A stretch of DNA of 5,362 bases from WQUF01 sp031549525 (GTDB taxonomy: Bacteria > Bacillota > Clostridia > Clostridiales > Clostridiaceae), in assembly GCA_031549525.1 (NCBI GenBank), contig JAVBPQ010000049.1, positions 1 to 5,362 on the forward strand. Reading direction: 5' to 3'. The notes beneath the pieces were generated by a model. It was not told the DNA's origin. It saw only the letters and a program-made list of their open reading frames with translations, and did not search any database. The stretch's first letter is position 1. Each line of letters begins with the position of its first letter. The position numbers and the translations under genes were made by a program. Positions 1-5,149 of the stretch are shown here, in pieces.

Positions 1-2
1 AT

Positions 3-218
3 AGAGAAGGTTACACATGGTATATGCCTGGACATGGAGCACCAATGCAAGGACCAGATTTTGTAAAGCAGGTAGAAGCATATTATGGAGATGTTTTAGC
101 TGCATGTGCCAAATATAGTACCGTTGAAGAAGCCAAAGCCGTTATTGTAGAAAAATATCCTGATTACAACACTCCAGATATGTTAGATAGGATGCTCCCT
201 GCACTAATGAAAAAATAG
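3..218 (+). CDS. MBL-fold metallo-hydrolase, C-terminal part (5' end outside window)
   Basis: The frame is open from the left edge to the TAG at 216-218 and gives about 71 residues, so the start and most of the protein lie outside the window. The visible part begins R-E-G-Y-T-W-Y-M-P-G-H-G-A-P. The PGHG motif is the late motif of metallo-beta-lactamase-fold hydrolases, and its His is normally a metal ligand in the di-zinc or di-iron site. The rest is a charged helical tail ending in MLPALMKK, as expected after the last core strand. The N-terminal HxHxDH motif would be upstream and cannot be seen, so the substrate cannot be predicted. An ATG at 24 lies inside the conserved motif and is not a plausible start. 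No clear terminator follows. The fold call is fairly secure; the function is open. Confidence 0.72.
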   Translation, partial: REGYTWYMPGHGAPMQGPDFVKQVEAYYGDVLAACAKYSTVEEAKAVIVEKYPDYNTPDMLDRMLPALMKK

Positions 219-254
219 AGTAGTATGCAGTGTAATATTGAGAGTTTGAAATAG

Positions 255-268
255 TAAACGAACGTTTA
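255..268. promoter_or_regulatory. Perfect 14-bp palindrome, candidate operator
   Basis: TAAACG-AA-CGTTTA is a 6-bp inverted repeat with a 2-bp centre, in the gap between the MBL-fold gene and the lipoprotein gene. The shape resembles operators of small dimeric repressors such as TetR-family proteins, but no such regulator is in the window. It lies about 100 bp upstream of the putative -10 of the lipoprotein gene, which is far for direct repression, so it may serve something else or be chance. The rest of the 219-415 gap shows no gene. Confidence 0.25.
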
Positions 269-365
269 AGGCGGATTTGAAGCTCTACTTTGTGCGTGTT
301 TGAGATACTATGCAAAAGGCTCTACTCTCTATTTTTATGGACAACTATCATTTTTTATGGTGGCA

Positions 366-374
366 TGGTAAAAT
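366..374 (+). promoter_or_regulatory. Putative extended -10 promoter of the lipoprotein gene
   Basis: TGG-TAAAAT at 366-374 matches an extended -10 element (TGn plus TATAAT-like). No good -35 stands at 16-18 bp. A TGGACA at 338-343 is too far away, with a 25-bp spacer. An extended -10 can work without a strong -35. Transcription would start near 381, giving a leader of about 35 nt before the ATG at 416. Confidence 0.35.
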
Positions 375-415
375 AAATGCGTGCACGCAAGTTTATATTA
401 GTGGAGGTAGAACTT

Positions 416-1525
416 ATGAGAAACATAAAATTATTTGTTCTTGCCGTCACAGTAATCATGCTATCAGCGTTAGTTGCTTGTTCAAAATCGTCTAAGGAGT
501 CTGGTCTATTACAATCTCAAACACCTGAACCGTCACATACAGAAACATCCGTACCGACATCCCCTAAGCAGATTTACTTGTATGGAGAACAGCATGGCGT
601 AAATAAAATATTGGACAAAGAATTAGAATTGTGGCAGGAATATTACCACAACGAGAATATGCGGCATTTATTTGTTGAACTTCCGTACTATACTGCAGAG
701 TTTTTAAACATGTGGATGCAGGCGGATAATGATGATATTTTTGAAGCAATTTATAGTGATTGGAAGGGTTCCAGTGGGCATAACCCAGATACCAAAGAGT
801 TTTATAAAAAAATAAAAAGTGAATGCCCTGAAACGATTTTTCACGGAACCGATGTCGGACATCAGTATAATACTACAGGGAAACGCTTTTTGAAGTATCT
901 TGAAGATAATGACTTAAAAGACTCTACACAATATTCATTAGCACAAGAAACGATAGAACAAGGTAAGCACTTCTATGAAAAAGCAGATGATGTTTACCGA
1001 GAAAATAAGATGGTTGAGAACTTTTTACAGGAGTTTGATAAGTTAAACGGCGAGAGGATTATGGGAATTTATGGTGGGGCGCACACAGGGCTTGACGCTA
1101 TGGATTATAACACTCATTCTATTCCCTGTATGGCAAACCAATTAAAGAAACATTACGGCGATATCATCCATTCGGAGGATTTAGCTTGGTTAGCAAAAGA
1201 TATAGAGCCGACCAGAGTAGACACAATCATGATCAACGAAAAAGATTATAATGCATCATATTTTGGTAAACAAGATTTGATAGGGTTCAAAGATTACGCA
1301 TATCGGGAATTTTGGCGCTTGGAAAATGCTTATAATGATTTCAAAGATAAGCCAAAAACGGGCGATGTACTGCCTTATAACAATTATCCGATGTTAATAG
1401 AGACAGGGCAAGTTTTTGTTATAGACTACACAAAAACAGATGGTTCTGTCGTAAGAATGTACTACCGTTCTGATGGGCATGTTTGGGATAGTATGCCGTC
1501 AACTGAGGAATTTACAACCAAATAA
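416..1525 (+). CDS. Lipoprotein with EreA/ChaN/TraB-TIKI-like double GxxH domain
   Basis: This is a predicted surface lipoprotein of 369 residues. The start at 416 is chosen because GGAGG at 403-407 stands 8 nt upstream and the protein then begins with a lipoprotein signal: MRNIK, a hydrophobic stretch at residues 6-20, and lipobox L-V-A-C with the lipidated Cys at 22. An in-frame ATG at 377 would put 13 residues ahead of the signal and has no ribosome site. A Ser/Thr/Pro-rich linker spans about residues 23-50. The domain opens with IYLYGEQHG (GxxH, His60), followed by FVELPYY (Glu88), a charged helical part with YRENKM at 194-199, then IYGGAHTG (second GxxH, His223). Two GxxH motifs with a Glu between them are characteristic of the erythromycin esterase/ChaN/TraB-PrgY/TIKI superfamily, which includes esterases, haem-binding proteins and metalloproteases. 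The last 100 or so residues are unassigned. It probably acts outside the membrane; the substrate is unknown. The superfamily call is by motif only. Confidence 0.8.
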   Translation: MRNIKLFVLAVTVIMLSALVACSKSSKESGLLQSQTPEPSHTETSVPTSPKQIYLYGEQHGVNKILDKELELWQEYYHNENMRHLFVELPYYTAEFLNMWMQADNDDIFEAIYSDWKGSSGHNPDTKEFYKKIKSECPETIFHGTDVGHQYNTTGKRFLKYLEDNDLKDSTQYSLAQETIEQGKHFYEKADDVYRENKMVENFLQEFDKLNGERIMGIYGGAHTGLDAMDYNTHSIPCMANQLKKHYGDIIHSEDLAWLAKDIEPTRVDTIMINEKDYNASYFGKQDLIGFKDYAYREFWRLENAYNDFKDKPKTGDVLPYNNYPMLIETGQVFVIDYTKTDGSVVRMYYRSDGHVWDSMPSTEEFTTK

Positions 1526-1601
1526 GGCCAAAGTATAAAGTATGGAGGGTTTTGAACAGTTTGAAGCAGGCAATATTTTGAGCAATGTATAGAAGCTAAA
1601 A

Positions 1602-1630
1602 GCAAAGACAGTCCAAGCCCTTCTCTTTGC
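1602..1630 (+). repeat. Hairpin-forming inverted repeat in the convergent gap
   Basis: GCAAAGA at 1602-1608 and TCTTTGC at 1624-1630 form a perfect 7-bp stem with a 15-nt loop. It lies in the 190-nt gap between the lipoprotein gene and the convergent hydrolase gene. No T-run follows on either strand, so it is not a standard terminator. It could be a 3' UTR structure or chance. Confidence 0.25.
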
Positions 1631-1694
1631 AATACCTCCACTACTTTACTAATGAAATTTTGCAATTAATACAATACTCTCAACATAGGTGAGC

Positions 1695-1717
1695 TGGTTG
1701 AATTAACCAATTTTTTT
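1695..1717 (+). terminator. Weak Rho-independent terminator for the plus-strand lipoprotein transcript
   Basis: TGGTT-GAATT-AACCA forms a 5-bp stem followed by ATTTTTTT at 1710-1717 on the plus strand. The stem is short and AT-rich, but the T-run is good. It sits about 170 nt after the lipoprotein stop, and its T-run reaches the last codons of the convergent gene. On the minus strand the hairpin is not followed by T residues. Confidence 0.4.
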
Positions 1718-2603
1718 ATATAACGTTTTCGCTACATTTCCAAAAATTTTCTAGTTCTTCATCAAGTGCTAAATGTACTTCCATTGGTAACGAATGGGTG
1801 GTATTTTCCCATATTTTCACTTTAATATTTTGAATAAGTTGTACCCTTGACTTTGCACCACTGGTAATTGGAGAATTATTCGCCAATGCAACATAAATAG
1901 GCATTTGCAAATTGCAAAGTTGCAAATTTGTTAATAGTTTTGGAGTTGGTAGTGAAGCTGAGAAACCACTTGCAGCTGTTTTAATCATACGAGCAAGGGC
2001 ATCTTCATCTATACTATGGTTTATTTTAGTACCTGTCATTTTTGACAACCCAATATCACGCCATTTTTTAGGAATAAATTTTAAGCTAGCTAATGTTGCG
2101 TAAAAAAGAACTGAAAGAGGCGGAAAATTCAAAGCAAAGGCTGGCTCAAGTAAAGCTAAAGAAGCGATTTTACCTGGAAACAAAACCGCATAATTTGCAG
2201 CGTTACCTCCACCAAAGGAGTGTCCAACAAGGTGAATTTTTGAAAGATTTAATGCTGTCAAAACTGCATCAATCCATGTTGCTATATCCTTGATGCTAGT
2301 AAAAGCCTTGGTCTGTACAGACAGTCCTGCATCTCCCAAAGAATCAATAGTATATACAGTTCTTTGAGCTATGAAGTCAGGTAGATTTGATTCCCACATG
2401 GGGCTGCCAGAACTTTGTCCAGGCAACAGAACAATAGGAATTGGAATGTTGTTCTCATGTCTCCATTCGTGGATATGCACGCTTCCAAAATCTGTTACAA
2501 TATCTATTGATCTTGTGGGTTTAGACAAATGTGACATTACTTCGTAATATGCTGCCTTATAATTTTCATAGGCTGTATGGTTCTTAAATGCTCCTATTTT
2601 CAT
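1716..2603 (-). CDS. Alpha/beta-fold hydrolase
   Basis: This is a 295-residue, probably cytosolic alpha/beta hydrolase of esterase-like type. The ATG at 2601-2603 has AAAGGG on the minus strand at 2614-2619, 10 nt away, supporting this start. Visible landmarks in order: VLLPGQSSGSPMW at 58-70 (oxyanion-hole region after the first core strand), TIDSLGDAGLS at 85-95, the nucleophile elbow HLVGHSFGGG at 124-133 with Ser129, a helical cap region at about 155-215, and NTTHSLPMEV at 267-276 with the expected catalytic His270. After the strand PIYVALA (235-241), where family members usually carry a GExD-like segment with the acid, this protein reads NNSPITSG with no Asp or Glu. Either the acid sits elsewhere or the triad is incomplete. 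It is a single gene, convergent with the lipoprotein gene and divergent from the PerR-like gene. Its promoter is not clear; a minus-strand TTGAAA near 2665 has no convincing -10. The substrate is unknown. Confidence 0.87.
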   Translation of the reverse strand: MKIGAFKNHTAYENYKAAYYEVMSHLSKPTRSIDIVTDFGSVHIHEWRHENNIPIPIVLLPGQSSGSPMWESNLPDFIAQRTVYTIDSLGDAGLSVQTKAFTSIKDIATWIDAVLTALNLSKIHLVGHSFGGGNAANYAVLFPGKIASLALLEPAFALNFPPLSVLFYATLASLKFIPKKWRDIGLSKMTGTKINHSIDEDALARMIKTAASGFSASLPTPKLLTNLQLCNLQMPIYVALANNSPITSGAKSRVQLIQNIKVKIWENTTHSLPMEVHLALDEELENFWKCSENVI

Positions 2604-2775
2604 ATCTTAAAAACCCTTTCTTCGTGTTAAAGCATAAAATCGTTCTACAATATATTAGAATAAGTTTTCAACAATCTAATCTGTTACAACTGCTAACTCA
2701 AAACCCTAGACTTATATAAGTATACTCTCTAATTTGGATGTTAGGATTTTTAACTATTATTGTCAAGTAAAAAAC

Positions 2776-2800
2776 ATCACTTCGGATGATAAATTTTTTT
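2776..2800 (+). terminator. Terminator-like UUCG hairpin with T7 tail, no gene in front
   Basis: ATCAC-TTCG-GATGAT at 2776-2790 can fold into a 5-bp stem with one bulged A, closed by the very stable C(UUCG)G tetraloop. It is followed by AAA and seven Ts (2794-2800). In shape it is a plus-strand Rho-independent terminator, yet the nearest upstream gene is on the minus strand. It stands just before the promoter of the PerR-like gene. It may end a short unannotated plus-strand transcript or shield the promoter from read-through. Confidence 0.45.
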
Positions 2801-2810
2801 GTGTGAACTA

Positions 2811-2839
2811 TTGACATAATATATTATTTGAGATACAAT
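2811..2839 (+). promoter_or_regulatory. Sigma-A promoter of the PerR-like gene
   Basis: TTGACA (2811-2816), a 17-bp spacer (2817-2833) and TACAAT (2834-2839) nearly match the vegetative consensus. The predicted transcription start is near 2846, about 33 nt before the ATG at 2879. This excludes the upstream in-frame TTG at 2828 as a start, because it would not be in the mRNA. Confidence 0.8.
2816..2827. promoter_or_regulatory. ATAATA-TATTAT palindrome in the promoter spacer, candidate Fur/PerR operator
   Basis: A perfect 12-bp palindrome lies between the -35 and -10 of the PerR-like gene. Its ATAAT and ATTAT half-sites resemble those of the Bacillus PerR box (TTATAAT-N-ATTATAA), but are 2 bp apart instead of 1 and lack the outer matches. 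Autoregulation is common in this family, and binding here would block RNA polymerase. In AT-rich DNA such a palindrome can also arise by chance. Confidence 0.4.
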
Positions 2840-2865
2840 CTTATTAAGAGAATAGTACTAATAAG
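2840..2865. promoter_or_regulatory. Inverted repeat over the transcription start of the PerR-like gene
   Basis: CTTATTA (2840-2846) and TAATAAG (2859-2865) are a perfect 7-bp inverted repeat 12 nt apart. The left arm covers the predicted +1 and the right arm covers part of the ribosome site AAGGA (2863-2867). Since the left arm would be mostly untranscribed, a DNA operator is more likely than an RNA hairpin, unless transcription starts earlier. Confidence 0.3.
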
Positions 2866-2878
2866 GATAGATTATATT

Positions 2879-3259
2879 ATGAATAAACGAAGCACCATTC
2901 AGAGAACCTTAGTTCTAGAAACAGTAAAAGAGTTGCAGTGCCATGTCACTGCTGACGAGGTCTACGATATGATCGTGAAAAAACACTCCAATATAAGCAG
3001 AGGGACAGTATACCGGAATCTGAACCTACTATCTGATATTGGCGAAATACGTAAAGTGGAAATGCCAAATGGACCCGATTGCTACGACCATATATGCCAT
3101 GAGCATTATCACGCAAGATGCATAAAGTGCGGTCGGATCTTTGATGTGGAAATGGAGCTTATTGCGGATTTAGAAAAAAACATTAAGGATACTCATGGTT
3201 TTTTGTTTACAGGTCATGATATTTTTTTCAAAGGTATCTGCCTCGAATGTAATAAATAA
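2879..3259 (+). CDS. Fur-family repressor, PerR-like
   Basis: This is a 126-residue DNA-binding metalloregulator. The ATG at 2879 has AAGGA at 2863-2867, 11 nt upstream, and lies after the mapped promoter. Residues 1-62 form the winged helix, with HVTADEVY at 22-29 and the recognition segment SRGTVYRNLNLL at 40-51. The dimerisation half carries CYDHICHEHYHARCIKCG at 68-85. Both CxxC pairs of the structural zinc site are present (Cys81/84 and Cys121/124). The five regulatory ligands known from Bacillus PerR align by eye with His22, Asp70, His76, His78 and Asp89. Retention of Asp at the last position favours a PerR-type peroxide sensor over Fur or Zur. It is about 20 residues shorter than Bacillus PerR, mainly at the N-terminus. 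Probable targets are peroxide-defence genes, none of which lies nearby. Likely autoregulated through dyads in its promoter, and possibly co-transcribed with the QueD-like gene. Fur family is near certain; PerR subtype is likely. Confidence 0.9.
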   Translation: MNKRSTIQRTLVLETVKELQCHVTADEVYDMIVKKHSNISRGTVYRNLNLLSDIGEIRKVEMPNGPDCYDHICHEHYHARCIKCGRIFDVEMELIADLEKNIKDTHGFLFTGHDIFFKGICLECNK

Positions 3260-3265
3260 TTTTGA

Positions 3266-3466
3266 GAAGAGGGTCATAATTATAAACCTGAAAGGGACAA
3301 AAAGCTGGAATCAAGTTATCTTTCCCACGCTTCCGCCATCAGTAAGAAAAATATGAACATTTCCCCATTGACCCGGCAACAATTACATCATGGTAAAAAC
3401 GACCCGATCAACTCAAATATGTGCGCATACGGGAGCATGAAAACACCCCGTAAATATATTAAATGA
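3266..3466 (+). pseudogene. Unrecognised open stretch between PerR-like and QueD-like genes, no normal start
   Basis: One frame is open from just after the TGA at 3263 to a TGA at 3464-3466, about 66 codons. The translation looks protein-like (for example SPLTRQQLHHGKNDPINS and MCAYGSMKTPRKYIK) but I do not recognise a family. It has no ATG, GTG or TTG near its 5' end with a ribosome site. A CTG at 3305 has AAAGGG 8 nt upstream (3291-3296) and would give 53 residues; the ATG at 3353 would give 37 but has no ribosome site. Its stop overlaps the GAGGAG ribosome site of the next gene, as in translationally coupled operons. It could be a decayed gene, a small protein with an unusual start, or non-coding leader sequence. 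Confidence 0.3.
3428..3452 (+). promoter_or_regulatory. Short hairpin upstream of the QueD-like ribosome site
   Basis: TACGGG (3428-3433) and CCCGTA (3447-3452) form a 6-bp stem with a 13-nt loop, ending 12 nt before the ribosome site at 3465-3470. No T-run follows. It may affect translation or mRNA stability. It does not match the preQ1 riboswitch consensus that one might expect ahead of a queuosine gene. Confidence 0.25.
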
Positions 3467-3477
3467 GGAGAATAGTC

Positions 3478-4047
3478 ATGAGAAGTTTCACAACATTAGA
3501 CCTGCAATATGCTCATAGGTTCTATGGGTTCAAAGGCGAAGCTCAGTATTTGCATGGGCATACAGGAATACTAACGCTTGAAGTTGAAGATACCATCAAC
3601 ATGGGCGTCAATATGGTATTCCCATGCAATGAGATCAAAAAAACTGCTTGGGAAGTTTTGCAAAACTTTGACCATGCGCTGGTTTTAAGGGAAGACGACC
3701 CATTGCTTCCTGCGATTCTTGGAGTTTATGAAGCTCAAGGGATTAAAGACGGCGCACCAACTAATAAACAAAAAGGTCCAGCTTTTAAAACGGAGCTTGC
3801 GACTGCGTATCCCGAATGTCGTTTAGTTGTTACAAAAGAAACAATGACTGTCGAGGGTATGATTAAAATAGTTTACGACCTGTTGAAGGATAAACTGAAT
3901 ATTGTTAAAATCACTTTTACAAGCGGAGTAAATGGCGCTACACAAGAATACAGTAAAGAGAATCAAAAAGAAAAAGACCGTTGCCCATTATGTGGTATTG
4001 AATTAAATGAAAATGGCGTGTGTCCAAAATGTGGATACAAAAAATAG
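3478..4047 (+). CDS. 6-pyruvoyl-tetrahydropterin synthase/QueD-family protein with C-terminal zinc ribbon
   Basis: The protein has 189 residues. The ATG at 3478 is chosen because GAGGAG at 3465-3470 lies 7 nt upstream; the in-frame ATG at 3463 overlaps that ribosome site. QueD makes 6-carboxytetrahydropterin for queuosine and other deazapurines; its relatives make pyruvoyl-tetrahydropterin. The three zinc-binding histidines are present (AHRF His13; LHGH His26 and His28), as is the Asp-His pair FDHALVL at 65-66. The catalytic Cys that normally stands four residues before HGH is Ala22; Glu21 is adjacent. There is an insert at about 82-112. The usual PTxE helix motif is MTVE at 123-126. The next strand reads KITFTSG (144-150), where a pterin-anchoring Glu is expected but missing. 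Residues 169-185 add a zinc ribbon, CPLCG and CPKCG, not part of the core enzyme. Fold is confident; QueD activity is doubtful. It is probably co-transcribed with the PerR-like gene. Confidence 0.82.
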   Translation: MRSFTTLDLQYAHRFYGFKGEAQYLHGHTGILTLEVEDTINMGVNMVFPCNEIKKTAWEVLQNFDHALVLREDDPLLPAILGVYEAQGIKDGAPTNKQKGPAFKTELATAYPECRLVVTKETMTVEGMIKIVYDLLKDKLNIVKITFTSGVNGATQEYSKENQKEKDRCPLCGIELNENGVCPKCGYKK

Positions 4048-4062
4048 TTCAATATGAATTTC

Positions 4063-4102
4063 AAATACCCCTGCTCCTATCGTGAGCGGGGGTATTTCCT
4101 TT
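4063..4102 (+). terminator. Strong Rho-independent terminator after the QueD-like gene
   Basis: AAATACCCCTGCTC (4063-4076) pairs with GAGCGGGGGTATTT (4084-4097) over 14 bp, with one G-U pair and a 7-nt loop. A T-rich tail, CCTTTA, follows. It begins 15 nt after the stop at 4047. On the minus strand the stem is followed by GAAATTC, so it would end the SDR transcript less well. Confidence 0.85.
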
Positions 4103-4146
4103 ATACAGTATAGATGTGATTTGTAAATATCCAGCTTAAATTTGGA

Positions 4147-4977
4147 TTACTGCTTGGACAAATCTTTTATTAATGCAACAGTTAGGTTGTATAGCCTTTT
4201 GGCATTATCAGAATTGTATGATGGATGGTCTAGGTTCAACTTTTTCCGTTCTCTATACGCTGATATGGCAACTGATGGAGGATTATCAAGTAATTCAGTC
4301 ATAAGTATTGCTGCTTGTTCCACTGTTTTACCAATTATCTTATACATCAACTTCATAATAGGGCTACTAAACATTTCCATCATACTGGGCGTTTGTACAG
4401 CCCAAGGGTTATACATGATATATTTAATTTTGCCTACAGTATCGTTTTGAACAAATCCCACTCCCAACAAATCGTTTAGTCTGCTACCATGCATCATGAC
4501 TTTTTGAGACTCAAAAGAATTTTTATGATGCAAATCATTCCAATCAATATTTCCCTTCATCCCAGAGCCACAAACATTCAAAATTATAGGGTTATCTGTT
4601 ATCTCTAAACTTTCTTTTAATCCATAGCTGAGAACAAATCGGCTCAAATAATCAAGCGCAAAAGTGAGTTCTAGCCCTTCTTCTGTTTCTGTGTATATTT
4701 TACTATGCTTTGTCGCACAAAGGATTAGTGCATTTAAAGATTGAAAACTTTCTTTCACTTCTTTGATAATTCTACGATTTTCCTTTTCTAAACTCAAATT
4801 TGCTTGGGTATAAAAAGCTCTGTCAGTTGCTCCTATCTGTCTAGCTTCATCAATGAAAGTATTACCATTGGCTTTTGAGCTTCCTATAGCAATTACACGG
4901 TCACCTTTCTTTAAGATTTGCATGGCAATGCCTTTGCCAATTCCGCTTGCACCACCAGTTATGAGTATTGTTTTCAT
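4147..4977 (-). CDS. Short-chain dehydrogenase/reductase-like protein without the YxxxK motif
   Basis: This is a 276-residue Rossmann-fold protein. The ATG at 4975-4977 has a good ribosome site, GGAGG on the minus strand at 4987-4991, 9 nt upstream. The N-terminus KTILITGGASGIGKGIA (residues 2-18) holds the TGxxxGIG dinucleotide-binding motif. The NNAG region reads LILCATKH (84-91). The strand before the active site reads PIILNVCGSGMKG (130-142), with Ser138 at the usual catalytic Ser. Where SDRs have YxxxK the protein has MHGSR (162-166), followed by LNDLLGVGF, so both catalytic Tyr and Lys are replaced (Met162, Arg166). I recall a subgroup of SDR-like proteins with a similar GGR-x-NDLLG segment, which suggests a family trait rather than decay, but this needs an alignment. 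It probably binds NAD(P); the substrate is unknown. It appears monocistronic, with its own promoter and a dyad in the leader. Confidence 0.85.
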   Translation of the reverse strand: MKTILITGGASGIGKGIAMQILKKGDRVIAIGSSKANGNTFIDEARQIGATDRAFYTQANLSLEKENRRIIKEVKESFQSLNALILCATKHSKIYTETEEGLELTFALDYLSRFVLSYGLKESLEITDNPIILNVCGSGMKGNIDWNDLHHKNSFESQKVMMHGSRLNDLLGVGFVQNDTVGKIKYIMYNPWAVQTPSMMEMFSSPIMKLMYKIIGKTVEQAAILMTELLDNPPSVAISAYRERKKLNLDHPSYNSDNAKRLYNLTVALIKDLSKQ

Positions 4978-5017
4978 ATTATTGATCCTCCACTTGTTAT
5001 TGACAATCTTAATTGTA

Positions 5018-5043
5018 AGCGTCTATTCAGGCACATAGACGCT
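5018..5043. promoter_or_regulatory. Perfect 9-bp dyad in the SDR leader, candidate operator
   Basis: AGCGTCTAT (5018-5026) and ATAGACGCT (5035-5043) are a perfect inverted repeat with an 8-bp centre. On the minus strand it begins at about +1 of the predicted SDR promoter and ends 26 nt before the ribosome site. The geometry suits a dimeric repressor, and as RNA it could fold into a leader hairpin. Just downstream, ACAAT-CTTA-ATTGT (5003-5016) is a second, shorter repeat. No regulator is adjacent within the window. Confidence 0.55.
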
Positions 5044-5048
5044 AGTCT

Positions 5049-5077
5049 AGTATAACATGTTTTATTTACCATTTAAA
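5049..5077 (-). promoter_or_regulatory. Putative promoter of the SDR-like gene
   Basis: Read on the minus strand, TTTAAA (5072-5077), a 17-bp spacer, and TATACT (5049-5054) preceded by TGT make an extended -10 promoter. Transcription would start near 5042, giving a leader of about 65 nt. The -35 matches only four of six consensus bases; the -10 is good. Confidence 0.5.
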
Positions 5078-5149
5078 GCATTATGTTTTTATTTTATATA
5101 GTATTTAAATAAATTATGCAAAAAACTCAAAAAAGAAGGGTACACTAAT

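Noticed and set aside
310..495. A 61-residue plus-strand frame across the lipoprotein promoter and signal peptide
   Set aside because: It overlaps the better-supported lipoprotein in another frame and has no ribosome site.
1462..1665. A 67-residue minus-strand frame overlapping the end of the lipoprotein gene
   Set aside because: It has no clear ribosome site, overlaps a well-supported gene, and its sequence matches nothing I recognise; most likely chance.
2828..2878. An N-terminal extension of the PerR-like protein starting at TTG 2828
   Set aside because: It would lie within the promoter, before the predicted transcription start; the ATG at 2879 has a ribosome site and fits the family.
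364..3398. CATGGTAAAA occurring at both 364-373 and 3389-3398
   Set aside because: A 10-base AT-rich match that may reflect -10-like composition; no longer repeat or shared context surrounds it.
3260..3477. A preQ1 or tetrahydrofolate riboswitch ahead of the QueD-like gene
   Set aside because: The gap has only a 6-bp hairpin at 3428-3452 and an open reading frame; I could not fit the preQ1-I core or the folate riboswitch core to it.
4142..4450. A 102-residue plus-strand frame opposite the SDR-like gene
   Set aside because: It is antisense to a gene with clear Rossmann motifs, and no ribosome site or domain is visible.
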